Notes: generated by a model from the letters alone, not told the origin. DNA of 64,000 nt from Streptomyces sp. DH5 (GCF_020873915.1 NZ_JAHWGP010000034.1:1-64000), one strand, 5' to 3'; positions 26,303-37,744 are shown, numbered from the stretch's first letter. Program-made: numbers and translations.

Positions 26303-26721
26303 CCGCCGACCCGCGGGGGCGTGCCCCCCGACCTGCGATCCGTGCGGCCGCGGCGGCCTTCGCCGCCTTCGCGGCCGTACTGCTGGCGCTCGGCGTCACC
26401 GGCGGCACCGAGTTCGTCCCCGGCGCCGCTGCCCGCGCGTCCCTGACCGGGGCGTCCCCGGCCCCGACGTCGTACTCCTCCGACACCCGCCCGTACAGCG
26501 ACGACGCCTACGTCGGTGTCCGCGCGCTGCTCACCCGGCTGGAGCGGGACGCCGGTGAGCGGACGGTGTTCGACGGGCATCTGCTCTTCACCCCGGCCTA
26601 CGCGCCGCTGATGCCGCCCCGGCCCGCACGGCCGGCACCGTCCGCGGGGCACGCTCCGCCGGCGACGGCGTACGTGCCGTCGGATCTGGGGCGGGCTCCG
26701 CCCGCCGCCTCCAGCACTTGA
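26299..26721 (+). CDS. Small exported or membrane-anchored protein of unknown function
   Basis: A 140-residue product that I do not recognise. TTG at 26299 overlaps the response-regulator stop as TTGA, which favours real coupling. A single hydrophobic segment (about residues 14-38, rich in A, F, L) is followed by a Ser/Thr/Pro-rich part, a short conserved-looking piece DDAYVGVRALLTRLERDAG and a proline-rich tail. Topology suggests a secreted or anchored protein. It precedes secDF by about 45 bases. Confidence 0.55.
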   Translation: MTADPRGRAPRPAIRAAAAAFAAFAAVLLALGVTGGTEFVPGAAARASLTGASPAPTSYSSDTRPYSDDAYVGVRALLTRLERDAGERTVFDGHLLFTPAYAPLMPPRPARPAPSAGHAPPATAYVPSDLGRAPPAASST

Positions 26722-26766
26722 GATTCCCTCTTCCTTCTTCTTCTCGTGTGCCTGCTGGAGGCATCT

Positions 26767-29097
26767 GTGAAACGTCCCGCCCGCTTCAGGGCGTTGTTCG
26801 CGCTCGCCGTGATCGCCGCATCCGTGTTCATCGCCGTCACCGTTCCGGTCCGTCTGGGCCTGGATCTGCGGGGCGGCACCCAGATCGTGCTGGAGACCCG
26901 TGACTCCGAGACCGTGAAGGCCGACGGGGAGGCCACCGACCGCACCCTGGAGGTGCTGCGCGGCCGCGTCGACGCGCTCGGCGTGGCCGAACCGAGCATC
27001 GTCCGCTCCGGTGAGAACCGGATCATCGTCGAACTGCCCGGGCTGCAGGATCCGCGGCAGGCCGCCGACGTGCTGGGCCGTACCGCCCAGCTCTCCGTCC
27101 ACCCGGTGCTCGGCGCCGCCACCGAGGCCGACAAGCCGCAGGGGAAGGGCGAGGAGGTGCTGCCCGACGAGTCGGGTGAGCGGCTCCGGCTGGGCCCGGC
27201 GGCCCTGCGCGGTCAGGACGTGGAGGACGCCGAGGCCCGCATCGACCAGCAGACCGGCGCGGGCTGGCACGTCACCGTGGACTTCGAGGACGACAAGGGC
27301 TGGGCCAAGCTGACCGGCGAGGCCGCCTGCCACCCGGCGGGTGACCCGCAGCGCCGGGTCGCGATCGTCCTCGACAAGAAGATCATCTCTTCGCCGCAGG
27401 TCGACCCGTCCGTGTCCTGCGGGGCGGGCATCACCGGCGGGTCCACGCAGATCACCGGCTCCTTCACCAGTGACGAGGCCAAGGAGCTCGCGCTGCTCGT
27501 CAAGGGCGGTGCGCTGCCGGTGCCGGTGGAGACCGTCGAGCAGCGGACCGTCGGTCCGACGCTGGGCGCCGAGGCCATCGAGGCGAGCGCCTGGGCGGCG
27601 GTCGTCGGCACCGCCCTCACCGCGATCTTCATCATCGTCGTCTACCGGCTGCTGGGGGTCCTGGCCACGCTGGCCCTGATCTGCTACGGCCTGATCTCCT
27701 ACGCCGGTCTGGCGGCGCTCGGCGCGACGCTGACCCTGCCCGGTCTGGCCGGTTTCGTGCTCGCCATCGGCATGGCGGTGGACGCCAACGTGCTGGTCTT
27801 CGAACGGGCCAGGGAGGAGTACGGCAAGCGCAACCGGCCCAGCAGCCGTTCCTCCCTGACCGCCGGCTTCAAGGGCGCCTTCAGCGCCATCGCGGACTCC
27901 AACATCACGACGCTGATCGCCGCGGTGCTGCTGTTCCTGCTCGCGTCCGGCCCGGTCAAGGGCTTCGGCGTCACGCTGGGCATCGGTGTCGTCGCGTCCA
28001 TGATCAGCGCCCTGGTGATCACCCGGGTGCTGGCCGAGTTCGCGGTGGCCCGCAACTGGGTGCACCGCCGGCCGAAGATCACCGGCCTGGCCTCCATCGG
28101 CCGGGTCCGTGCGTACCTCACCCGGCGCAACCCCCAGCTGATGCGGCGCCCGCGCCGCTGGCTGGCGGTGTCCGCCGTCGTGCTGGCCGTCGCCGCCTCG
28201 GGCATCGTGGTGCGCGGCCTGAACTTCGGCGTGGAGTTCACCGGCGGCCGGCTGATCGAGTACTCCACCAGCACCACCGTCGACCCGGACCGGGCCCGCG
28301 AGGCGCTGGCCGACGCCGGTTTCCCGCAGGCCGTCGTACAGTCCTCCGGTGACGACAAACTGACCGTGCGCACCGAGGAGCTGACCAACGCGGAGGCGGT
28401 CGAGGTCGCCGACGCCATCGCCGGGGTCGGCGGCGGGGCCGAGAAGGTCCGTGACGAGCTGATCGGTCCGAGCCTCGGTGACGAACTGCGCCGCAACGCG
28501 CTGATCGCACTCGGTCTGGCGCTCGGTGCCCAGCTGCTGTACCTGGCGTTCCGGTTCCGCTGGATGTTCGGCACCGGCGCGGTGGCGGCCCTGGCGCACG
28601 ACGTGGTCATCCTCACCGGCGTCTTCGCCTGGCTGGGCAAGCCGATCGACGGGGTGTTCCTGGCCGCGCTGCTCACCGTGATCGGCTACTCGGTGAACGA
28701 CTCCGTGGTGGTCTTCGACCGGATCCGCGAGCTGTGGCGGAAGGACAGCAAGGAGCCGTTGTCCCAGGTCACCAACCAGGCGATCCTGCAGACGGTGCCC
28801 CGTACGGTCAACACCGGTATCGGTGTTCTCTTCATCCTGGCCGCGCTGGCCGTGCTGGGCGGTGACTCGCTCACCGACTTCGCGCTCGCCCTGCTGATCG
28901 GCATGCTGGTCGGCACGTACTCGTCGGTCCTGACCGCCTCGCCGCTCGCCATCGAGCTCGATGCGTACGCCGGTGACGGCAAGGACGGCCGGGGGCGGGG
29001 CCGCGGCCGTGGTCGCGCGCGCGGAAATCCCGGCCGGGCCAGGTCCGGCGCCGCGAAGGAGACGGACCGGACGGAGGCCGTCGGCAAGGGGAAGTGA
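26767..29097 (+). CDS. secDF: SecDF fusion, protein translocase accessory subunit
   Basis: A 776-residue fusion of SecD and SecF. The SecD half has LGLDLRGGTQIVLE near the N-terminus, the P1 periplasmic domain, and GMAVDANVLVFER in the membrane part; the SecF half has LNFGVEFTGGRLIEY and IGYSVNDSVVVFDRIREL. Together about twelve transmembrane helices. It uses the proton gradient to pull exported proteins through SecYEG. GTG at 26767 is preferred for the GGAGG five bases upstream. A basic, Arg/Gly-rich tail ends the protein. Streptomyces chromosomes usually also carry separate secD and secF, so this may be an additional paralogue. Confidence 0.9.
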   Translation: MKRPARFRALFALAVIAASVFIAVTVPVRLGLDLRGGTQIVLETRDSETVKADGEATDRTLEVLRGRVDALGVAEPSIVRSGENRIIVELPGLQDPRQAADVLGRTAQLSVHPVLGAATEADKPQGKGEEVLPDESGERLRLGPAALRGQDVEDAEARIDQQTGAGWHVTVDFEDDKGWAKLTGEAACHPAGDPQRRVAIVLDKKIISSPQVDPSVSCGAGITGGSTQITGSFTSDEAKELALLVKGGALPVPVETVEQRTVGPTLGAEAIEASAWAAVVGTALTAIFIIVVYRLLGVLATLALICYGLISYAGLAALGATLTLPGLAGFVLAIGMAVDANVLVFERAREEYGKRNRPSSRSSLTAGFKGAFSAIADSNITTLIAAVLLFLLASGPVKGFGVTLGIGVVASMISALVITRVLAEFAVARNWVHRRPKITGLASIGRVRAYLTRRNPQLMRRPRRWLAVSAVVLAVAASGIVVRGLNFGVEFTGGRLIEYSTSTTVDPDRAREALADAGFPQAVVQSSGDDKLTVRTEELTNAEAVEVADAIAGVGGGAEKVRDELIGPSLGDELRRNALIALGLALGAQLLYLAFRFRWMFGTGAVAALAHDVVILTGVFAWLGKPIDGVFLAALLTVIGYSVNDSVVVFDRIRELWRKDSKEPLSQVTNQAILQTVPRTVNTGIGVLFILAALAVLGGDSLTDFALALLIGMLVGTYSSVLTASPLAIELDAYAGDGKDGRGRGRGRGRARGNPGRARSGAAKETDRTEAVGKGK

Positions 29098-29105
29098 CCC
29101 GTACG

Positions 29106-29149
29106 GCAGGCCGCCGCCGGTCCCGGTTCCGGGGCCGGCGGCGGCCTGC
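29106..29149. terminator. Bidirectional hairpin terminator after secDF
   Basis: Perfect 15-bp arms (29106-29120, GCAGGCCGCCGCCGG, and 29135-29149) with a 14-base loop between convergent secDF and the ABC exporter gene. Confidence 0.8.
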
Positions 29150-29170
29150 TGCGGGCGGCCTGCCGCGGGC

Positions 29171-29230
29171 GGCCGTTCGGCAGGTGGCCGTTCGGCAGGT
29201 GGCCGTTCGGCAGGTGGCCGTTCGGCAGGG
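29171..29230. repeat. Four tandem copies of a 15-bp repeat
   Basis: GGCCGTTCGGCAGGT is repeated at 29171, 29186, 29201 and, with one final base changed, 29216. It lies in the non-coding gap between two convergent genes, just before the exporter stop. Confidence 0.9.
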
Positions 29231-29241
29231 CGCGCGGGCCG

Positions 29242-31152
29242 CTACGCCGCCGCCCGCGCCCCGGGCCCGTCCCCCGGGCCGTCCGCCGCCGGCCGGTGGG
29301 TGAACTGGGTGCGGTACAGCTCGGCGTATCGGCCGCCGGCGGCCAGCAGGTGCCGGTGCGTGCCGCGTTCCACGATCCGGCCGGCCTCGACGACCAGAAT
29401 GAGATCGGCCGCGCGGACGGTGGACAGCCGGTGGGCGATCACCACCGCCGTCCTGCCCTCCAGCGCCTCGGTGAGTGCCTCCTGCACGGCGGCCTCGGAG
29501 GTGTTGTCCAGGTGGGCGGTGGCCTCGTCGAGGATGACGACCCGCTGGCGGGCCAGCAGCAGCCGCGCGATGGTCATGCGCTGGCGTTCCCCGCCGGAGA
29601 GCCGGTAGCCGCGCTCGCCGACCACCGTGTCCAGCCCGTCGGGCAGGGACCGTACGAGGGTGTCCAGGCGGGCCTTGCGCAGGGCGTCCCACAGGTCGGG
29701 TTCGCCCGCGTCCGGCCGGGCGAGCAGCAGGTTGGCGCGGACGGTGTCGTGGAAAAGGTGGCCGTCCTGGGTGACCATGCCGAGGGTGGCGCGCAGTGAG
29801 GCGGCGGTCAGGTCGCGGACGTCGACACCGCCCACGCGCACGGCGCCCGAGTCGACGTCGTACAGCCGCGGCAGCAGGGCCGCGACGGTCGACTTGCCCG
29901 CGCCGGAGGAGCCGACCAGGGCGACCGTCTGCCCCGGTTCGGCGCGGAAGGAGATGCCGTGCAGGACCTCCTCGCCGCCGCGCGGGTCGAGGGCGGCGAC
30001 CTCCTCCAGGGAGGCGAGGGAGACCTTGTCGGCGGACGGGTAGCCGAAGCGGACGTCGTCGAACTCGACGGCGACCGGACCCGCGGGCACCTCCCGTGCG
30101 TCCGGCTTCTCCCGGACGATCGGCTCCAGGTCGAGGATCTCGAAGACCCTTTCGAAGCTGACCAGCGCGCTCATCACCTCCACCCGTGCCCCGGCCAGCG
30201 AGGTGAGCGGCGCGTACAGCCGGGTCAGCAGCAGGGCCAGGGCCACCACCGCGCCCGGTTCGAGGACGCCGCTGAGCGCGAGCCGGCCGCCGAGGCCGTA
30301 GACGAGGGCGAGGGCGAGGGCCGAGACGAGGGTCAGGGCGGTGATGAACACCGTCTGTGCCGTGGCCGTACGGACGCCGATGTCGCGGACCCGGCGGGCG
30401 CGCGCCGCGAACTCCTCGGACTCCTCCTCCGGGCGGCCGAACAGTTTCACCAGGGTGGCGCCCGGGGCGGAGAAGCGCTCGGTCATCCGGGTGCCCATGG
30501 CCGCGTTCAGGGCGGCGGCCTCGCGCTGCATGGCGGCCATGCGGCGGCCCATCCGCCGGGCCGGGACGACGAACACCGGCAGCAGCACCAGCGCCAGCAG
30601 GGTGATCTGCCAGGACAGGGTGAGCATCACCGCGAGGGCGAGCACCAGGGTGACCACGTTGCCGACCACCGTCGACAGGGTGTTGCTGAAGGCCCGTTGG
30701 GCGCCGATGACGTCGTTGTTGAGACGGGAGACCAGCGCCCCCGTGCGGGTGCGGGTGAAGAACGCGACGGGCATGCGCTGAACATGGTCGAACACCGCTG
30801 TCCGCAGGTCGAGGATGAGCTCCTCGCCGAGCGCCGCCGACAGCCGGCGGCCGAGGACGCCGAGGACGGCCTCCACGATCGCGATGAACGCGATGAGCAG
30901 CGCCAGGCGGACCACGGAGGCCTCGTCGCCGCCGGACACGATCGTGTCCACCACCCGTCCGGCGAGCACGGGGGTGGCGACGGCGAGTGCCGCGGTCGCC
31001 GTGCCGAGCAGCACGAACAGGGTGAGCCGGCGGCGGTGCGGGCGGGCGAAGGCGGCGATGCGGCGCAGCGTCCTGCGCGTCACGGGACGGTGCTCGTCCT
31101 CGGCGGACATGACGGTGCGCAGCTGTGTCCACGCTGTGGTCTCCATGCTCAT
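29242..31152 (-). CDS. ABC exporter, fused membrane and ATPase domains
   Basis: A 636-residue half-transporter. Six transmembrane helices (ABC_membrane) fill residues 30-330; the ATPase domain has Walker A VGSSGAGKST, signature LSGGERQRM, Walker B VVILDEATAHLD and the H-loop IAHRLST. An insertion of about 20 residues (LASLEEVAALDPRGGEE) sits before the first ATPase strand. The type is that of lipid/drug exporters working as homo- or heterodimers; no partner half is adjacent. ATG at 31152 was chosen as the start; it has no ribosome site and seems to be transcribed leaderless from the promoter at 31160-31190. Confidence 0.87.
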   Translation of the reverse strand: MSMETTAWTQLRTVMSAEDEHRPVTRRTLRRIAAFARPHRRRLTLFVLLGTATAALAVATPVLAGRVVDTIVSGGDEASVVRLALLIAFIAIVEAVLGVLGRRLSAALGEELILDLRTAVFDHVQRMPVAFFTRTRTGALVSRLNNDVIGAQRAFSNTLSTVVGNVVTLVLALAVMLTLSWQITLLALVLLPVFVVPARRMGRRMAAMQREAAALNAAMGTRMTERFSAPGATLVKLFGRPEEESEEFAARARRVRDIGVRTATAQTVFITALTLVSALALALVYGLGGRLALSGVLEPGAVVALALLLTRLYAPLTSLAGARVEVMSALVSFERVFEILDLEPIVREKPDAREVPAGPVAVEFDDVRFGYPSADKVSLASLEEVAALDPRGGEEVLHGISFRAEPGQTVALVGSSGAGKSTVAALLPRLYDVDSGAVRVGGVDVRDLTAASLRATLGMVTQDGHLFHDTVRANLLLARPDAGEPDLWDALRKARLDTLVRSLPDGLDTVVGERGYRLSGGERQRMTIARLLLARQRVVILDEATAHLDNTSEAAVQEALTEALEGRTAVVIAHRLSTVRAADLILVVEAGRIVERGTHRHLLAAGGRYAELYRTQFTHRPAADGPGDGPGARAAA

Positions 31153-31159
31153 GCCTACG

Positions 31160-31190
31160 AAGGTAGAACCTCGACCATGATTGAGGTCAA
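31160..31190 (-). promoter_or_regulatory. MerR-type promoter with long spacer and dyad operator
   Basis: On the minus strand TTGACC (31190-31185) and TACCTT (31165-31160) are separated by 19 bases, and the spacer region carries the dyad ACCTCAA...TCGAGGT. Stretched spacers with a dyad between the boxes are typical of MerR-family activated promoters such as SoxR targets. The start point would fall at about the first base of the exporter ATG. Confidence 0.6.
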
Positions 31191-31561
31191 GACGTCGCCG
31201 CCCTGCCGGCCACCCGGGGGCGGGACCCCGGACACCGTGTGAGGGTGGCGGCTCACCGCTGCTCCAGGGCACCCCGCGCCGGACGGGCGAGACGCGTCAC
31301 CGGAGGCCGACCCGGCCGCGGGAGACCGGTGTTGACGGGCAGCCATCTCCCGCGGCCGGGGCGGCGGATCACGGCCCGTTCACCGGCCGGAGCCACCCGC
31401 CGTGGTACGGGCCGCCCCGCGCGATACGGCAGGATGAGCGATCGTGCCGACCGCAGGTCGGGGCGGCCGGCCCGCCGTACATCCCGTTGAACTCGAGCAG
31501 GTGACCACGTGACACGACTTCACATACCCCCGTCGGACCGGGCATTCGCCGGAGGTGAGCG
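31191..31561. other. Intergenic region between divergent exporter and MscS genes
   Basis: About 370 bases with no convincing coding potential on either strand. The last 15 bases contain the MscS ribosome site. I see no tRNA, hairpin of note or repeat. Confidence 0.5.
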
Positions 31562-32659
31562 GTGACCCGCTCGCTCACCGTGGACGATCTGGTGCTCGCC
31601 GGCATCGCCCTCGCCGCCGGCCTGCTGGCCGCGTTCCTGTTCCGGATGCTGCTGCGCTGGCTGGGCCGGCACGCCGAGCGCACCACCTGGCACGGGGACG
31701 ACGTCCTCGTGGACGCCCTGCGCATGATCGCGCCGTGGGCGGCGGTCGCGGGCGGCATGGCCTCCGCGGCGGCGGCGCTGCCGCTGACCCGGACCGTCCA
31801 GCACAACGTCAACCAGGTACTCACCCTGCTGGTCATCTTCGCCGCCACGGTGTCGGCCGCCCGCGTGGTGGCGGGCCTGGTGCGCTCGGTCACCCAGGCC
31901 CGTTCCGGTGTCGCCGGGTCGGCGACCATCTTCGTGAACATCACCAGGATCCTGGTCCTCGCGATCGGCTTCCTGGTCGGCCTGCAGACACTGGGCATCT
32001 CCATCGCCCCGATGCTCACCGCCCTCGGCGTCGGTGGTCTGGCGGTCGCGCTGGCGCTCCAGGACACGCTCGCCAACCTCTTCGCGGGCATCCACATCCT
32101 CGCCTCCAAGACCGTGCAGCCCGGTGACTACATCCAGCTGAGCAGCGGCGAGGAGGGCTACGTCGAGGACATCAACTGGCGCCAGACGACCGTCCGCAAC
32201 CTGTCCAACAACCTGGTGGTCATCCCCAACGCGCAGCTCGCCAAGACGAACATGACCAACTTCATGCGTCCCGAGCAGCAGCTGACGATCCTGGTGCAGG
32301 CCGGGGTGTCGTACGACAGTGACCTGGAGCAGGTGGAACGGGTGACCAAGGAGGTCGTCGCCGAGGTGATGACGGGGATCACCGGCGCGGTGCCGGAACA
32401 CGAGCCCGCGGTGCGCTTCCACACCTTCGGGGACTCCCGCATCGGGTTCACCGTGATCCTGGGCGTGGGCGAGTTCAGCGACCAGTACCGGATCAAGCAC
32501 GAGTTCATCAAGCGGCTGCACCGCCGCTACCGCGAGGAGGGCATCCGCATCCCCTCCCCCGCCCGTACGGTGGCCATCCAGCAGGGTGCGGTGCTGTTCC
32601 CCCAGCAGCGCGCCGGGGAGCCCTCGCCCGACGAGATGACCGTCACCCGGCCGATCTGA
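31562..32659 (+). CDS. MscS-type mechanosensitive channel
   Basis: A 365-residue membrane protein. N-terminal helices lead to the pore helix TM3, visible as LTALGVGGLAVALALQDT with the glycine/alanine pattern needed for helix packing, followed by the MscS beta domain starting PGDYIQL. The C-terminal cytoplasmic cage ends near RIPSPARTVAIQQ. GTG at 31562 has GGAGGTGAG directly upstream. It releases solutes on sudden loss of osmotic pressure. It is one gene with no operon partner. Confidence 0.88.
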   Translation: MTRSLTVDDLVLAGIALAAGLLAAFLFRMLLRWLGRHAERTTWHGDDVLVDALRMIAPWAAVAGGMASAAAALPLTRTVQHNVNQVLTLLVIFAATVSAARVVAGLVRSVTQARSGVAGSATIFVNITRILVLAIGFLVGLQTLGISIAPMLTALGVGGLAVALALQDTLANLFAGIHILASKTVQPGDYIQLSSGEEGYVEDINWRQTTVRNLSNNLVVIPNAQLAKTNMTNFMRPEQQLTILVQAGVSYDSDLEQVERVTKEVVAEVMTGITGAVPEHEPAVRFHTFGDSRIGFTVILGVGEFSDQYRIKHEFIKRLHRRYREEGIRIPSPARTVAIQQGAVLFPQQRAGEPSPDEMTVTRPI

Positions 32660-35026
<2,367 letters not shown>

Positions 35027-35041
35027 CGCGAGCAGTCATGA

Positions 35042-35085
35042 CGGGTCCGCCCCGGCCGGCAGCGCGCCCGGCCGGGGCGGACCCG
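35042..35085. terminator. Bidirectional hairpin terminator after isocitrate dehydrogenase
   Basis: Perfect 18-bp arms (35042-35059, CGGGTCCGCCCCGGCCGG, and 35068-35085) with an 8-base loop. Confidence 0.85.
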
Positions 35086-35108
35086 TGTTCCCGCGACCGC
35101 GCGGCGGG

Positions 35109-35449
35109 TCACCAGTCGCGGGTGGCGATCAGTTCCTCGACGTCGGCGTCGGCGAAGCCGTACGCCCGGGCGGCGAACCGGAACTCCCCGCCCATCTCGT
35201 CCCGGGCCACCGTCTCGACCTCGCTGCCGTCCGCCTCGGACTCGGCCTGGAGGGCGTTGAACTCCTCCGTGGCGGCGTGGGTCAGGGTGTACGGCCCGGC
35301 CGGGTCCTCGGGGCGGTCCGCCCCGATGCGCGCGCACAGGGCGAGCAGGATCGCCCGGCCCCGGTCCAGACGTGGTCGGGCTGGTGGTCGCTCCGGTACG
35401 GGGCCCGCAGGAACGGGCGGCCGGTCACCTGCTCGTCGCTGATCGGCAC
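35109..35449 (-). pseudogene. DUF5713-family gene broken by a frameshift
   Basis: From GTG at 35449 the first frame gives VPISDEQVTGRPFLRAPY and ...HQPDHV; then the matching sequence continues in another frame as DRGRAILLALCARIGADRP, THAATEEFNALQAESEA and RAYGFADADVEEL before the stop at 35109. Joined they form a whole DUF5713 protein of about 112 residues. One base is missing near 35366, between the HV and DRGR segments. The ribosome site GGAGG is still present seven bases before the GTG, so the damage appears recent, or it is a sequencing error. Confidence 0.65.
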
Positions 35450-35535
35450 GGGGGTCCTCCGTCGTCGGCGTTGTCAGTGGGATGTGGCACCTTGATCCTT
35501 CCGTGCACCACTGACGACACTCCCGGAGCAGCCGT

Positions 35536-36333
35536 ATGACCGACGTCCCGCCGTCCTTCTCGTTCCTTCCCGGCGACGCCGACTCCCCCGTGATCCTCCA
35601 CGTTCCGCACTCGTCGCGGGAGATCCCCGCCGACGTGCGGTCCGGGATCGTGCTCGACGACGCCGGGCTGGAGCGGGAGCTGGACCACATCACCGACTCG
35701 CACACCGCGTCGATCGCCGAGGAGGCGGCCCGGGCGGCCGGTGTCGCGCCGTGGCGGTTCGTGAACCGGCTGTCGCGGCTGGTCGTCGATCCGGAGCGGT
35801 TCCCGGACGAGCGCGAGGAGATGCTGTCCGTCGGGATGGGCGCGGTCTACACCCGGACCACGCACAAGGCGGTGCTGCGGCCCGGTGGGGTCGACGGGGA
35901 GCCGCTGATCGAGCGGTACTTCCGGCCGTACGCGCGGGCGATGACGGAGGCGGTCGCCGGGCGGCTCGCGGCGACCGGGCGGGCCGTGATCATCGACGTG
36001 CACTCGTATCCGAGCGCGCCGCTGCCCTACGAGCTGCACGGTGACGGGCCGCGGCCGGAGATCTGCCTGGGCACCGACTCCTTCCACACCCCGCCCGCGC
36101 TCCTGGACGCGGCCCGGAAGGCGTTCGCGTCGTGCGGGGAGACGGGGCTGGACAGCCCGTTCGCGGGGACGTACGTGCCGCTGGAGTTCTTCGGGAAGCG
36201 GGCCGAGGTGTCCGCGCTGATGGTGGAGATCCGCCGGGACACCTACATGGCCGAACCGGGTGGCGCGCCGCACCAGGGCCTCCCCCGCCTCGCCTCGGCA
36301 CTCGCCGCCCTGGTCGACGCGGTCTCCGGCTGA
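35536..36333 (+). CDS. N-formylglutamate amidohydrolase-family enzyme
   Basis: A 265-residue single-domain protein of the N-formylglutamate deformylase/amidohydrolase family. The motifs VILHVPHSSREIP near the N-terminus, FVNRLSRLVVDPERFPDE, and VIIDVHSYPS carry the metal and substrate ligands of the fold. The ATG at 35536 follows GGAGCAG. No histidine-utilisation genes surround it, so its substrate is uncertain; many actinobacterial members act outside histidine degradation. Confidence 0.83.
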   Translation: MTDVPPSFSFLPGDADSPVILHVPHSSREIPADVRSGIVLDDAGLERELDHITDSHTASIAEEAARAAGVAPWRFVNRLSRLVVDPERFPDEREEMLSVGMGAVYTRTTHKAVLRPGGVDGEPLIERYFRPYARAMTEAVAGRLAATGRAVIIDVHSYPSAPLPYELHGDGPRPEICLGTDSFHTPPALLDAARKAFASCGETGLDSPFAGTYVPLEFFGKRAEVSALMVEIRRDTYMAEPGGAPHQGLPRLASALAALVDAVSG

Positions 36334-36413
36334 CCCCGGCGCCGCGCCGGTCCGGCACCCTCCGCGCGGCCGGACCGGCGAGCGCACGGGGAGCACGGCC
36401 CGTCCACCGGGCC

Positions 36414-36443
36414 CCGGCGACGTCCACGCGCGGGCGTCGCCGG
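36414..36443. terminator. Hairpin in the gap after the amidohydrolase gene
   Basis: CCGGCGACG (36414-36422) pairs with CGTCGCCGG (36435-36443). It lies in the 255-base non-coding gap between two convergent genes, which otherwise shows nothing recognisable. Confidence 0.45.
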
Positions 36444-36588
36444 CAGCGGCCCGTCCGGGCCGCATCCCACGGTAGGACCGCACCCCGCGGAAGGACCGGG
36501 CATGCGCGCGCTCGGCGACGACCGCCCGGGACGCGGGCGAGGGGCCGGGCGCTCCGGTCACCCGCCCCTCCGCCTCCCCCGGGAGGGT

Positions 36589-37113
36589 TCAGACGCGGAG
36601 CCACTCCGTGGTGACCACCTCGTCGCCGGTGCGCAGGCGCAGGGCGAAGGGGCCCCCGGGCGGGGTGTCCGCGGCGAAGCGGCCCATGTCGTCGGCGGTG
36701 AGCGCGGCGGTGGCCCGAGGGCCGGCGAGTACCTCGACACGGGCCGGCTGGGGCGGCAGCACCTGCCCCATCAGGCCCTGCGCGCTCACCTCCACGTCCA
36801 GCGTCACCTCGCCCGCGCTGAACGTCAGCATGCGCGGCACGTCCGTCGCTCCCCTGACCGGGACGGCGTCGACCAGCGAGTCGAAGGTCAGCTCGGCGAC
36901 ACGGGCGTCGAGGTCGTACAACGCGTAGGCGTCGACGGCGACCTGCAGCAGGGCGGAAGGCAGCGGGTCCAGGACGGCCGCCGCCTGCCGGAGTTCCTCC
37001 TCCAGCAGCCCGATGGCGAAGTCGTCGTCGCGTTCCACGTCGCCGCCCGCGTCGCCCACGTGGTTCATGTCGCCCACGTGGTTCACGTCGTTCATCTCGC
37101 TCTTGTCGCTCAC
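36589..37113 (-). CDS. Conserved partner protein of the sigma/CHAT cassette
   Basis: A 174-residue acidic protein with no signal peptide or membrane segment. The N-terminus repeats NHVGD twice within residues 10-20. The middle (FAIGLLEEELRQAAAVLDPLP) is helical; the C-terminal half (LTFSAGEVTLDVEVSAQGL to FALRLRTGDEVVTTEW) alternates like a beta-sandwich. GTG at 37113 overlaps the sigma-factor stop as GTGA, so it is translated with the sigma factor. It might regulate the sigma factor or act as an effector adaptor. I cannot assign a named family. Confidence 0.65.
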   Translation of the reverse strand: MSDKSEMNDVNHVGDMNHVGDAGGDVERDDDFAIGLLEEELRQAAAVLDPLPSALLQVAVDAYALYDLDARVAELTFDSLVDAVPVRGATDVPRMLTFSAGEVTLDVEVSAQGLMGQVLPPQPARVEVLAGPRATAALTADDMGRFAADTPPGGPFALRLRTGDEVVTTEWLRV

Positions 37114-37685
37114 GCCGCCCCCCGTGCCTCGAGCCGGGCCCGCAGCCGGCGCAGACAGCGCTGCCGCAACGGCCCGATGCTGCCCACCGCGATGTCGAGC
37201 GCGGCGGACACCTCCTGATAACTGGGCGTCGGCGAGGCGATCAGCACCCGGAGCAACTGCCTGCACCGCTCGCCGAGTTCCTCGAACTCCTGCCACAGCC
37301 GCCGCACGCTCTCGCTCCGCGCCTCCGCTTCCTCCGCCTCCAGCAGCGACTGCTCCGGCGTGCCGTCCTCACTGACCCGGTCCAGCAGGTGCGGATCGTC
37401 CGTCAGCATCAGCCGGCGCGCGTTCCTGTGCACCTTCAGGCACTCGTGCCGCGCGGTACTGGCCAGCCAGGAGCCCGCCTTCTCCGGCTCCCGGATCCGC
37501 CCCAGATGCTGGGCGAACCGGAACCACACGGTCTGACAGACCTCGTGCGCGTCGGCGTCGGAGAGCCGGTGCGCGCGGACCACGGACCACACCAGCGGGC
37601 CCAGCCCTTCCACGATCGCCTTCCAGGCCGCCGCGTCACCGTCGACAGCGGACCGGACCAACGCACCGACTTCCCTGTGCTCCAC
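37110..37685 (-). CDS. Sigma-70 family (ECF-like) RNA polymerase sigma factor
   Basis: A 191-residue two-domain sigma factor. Region 2 spans VRAHRLSDADAHEVCQTVWFRF to WLASTARHECLKVHRN; region 4 is near the C-terminus with PSYQEVSAALDIAVGSIGP and RQRCLRRLRARLEA as recognition helix. GTG at 37685 has GAGGGGTGGG a few bases upstream. No classical anti-sigma with a zinc motif or membrane anchor is adjacent; instead the coupled neighbour is the 174-residue partner protein, with a subtilase and a CHAT protein upstream. Confidence 0.85.
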   Translation of the reverse strand: MEHREVGALVRSAVDGDAAAWKAIVEGLGPLVWSVVRAHRLSDADAHEVCQTVWFRFAQHLGRIREPEKAGSWLASTARHECLKVHRNARRLMLTDDPHLLDRVSEDGTPEQSLLEAEEAEARSESVRRLWQEFEELGERCRQLLRVLIASPTPSYQEVSAALDIAVGSIGPLRQRCLRRLRARLEARGAA

Positions 37686-37744
37686 GGTCCCACCCCTCGT
37701 GTACGGCACGTCATGGTACGCCGCGGAGGGGACGGCTCCGGCCC

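Noticed and set aside
29171-29230. Possible CRISPR-like array
   Set aside because: Units are 15 bp, directly adjacent, with no spacers and no cas genes; it is a simple tandem repeat.
35536-36333. Naming the amidohydrolase gene hutG
   Set aside because: No other histidine-degradation gene is in the window, and family membership alone does not prove that role.
36502-37218. Open plus-strand frame opposite the partner protein
   Set aside because: It is antisense to the coupled partner gene, with no motif or ribosome site; the minus-strand gene is favoured.
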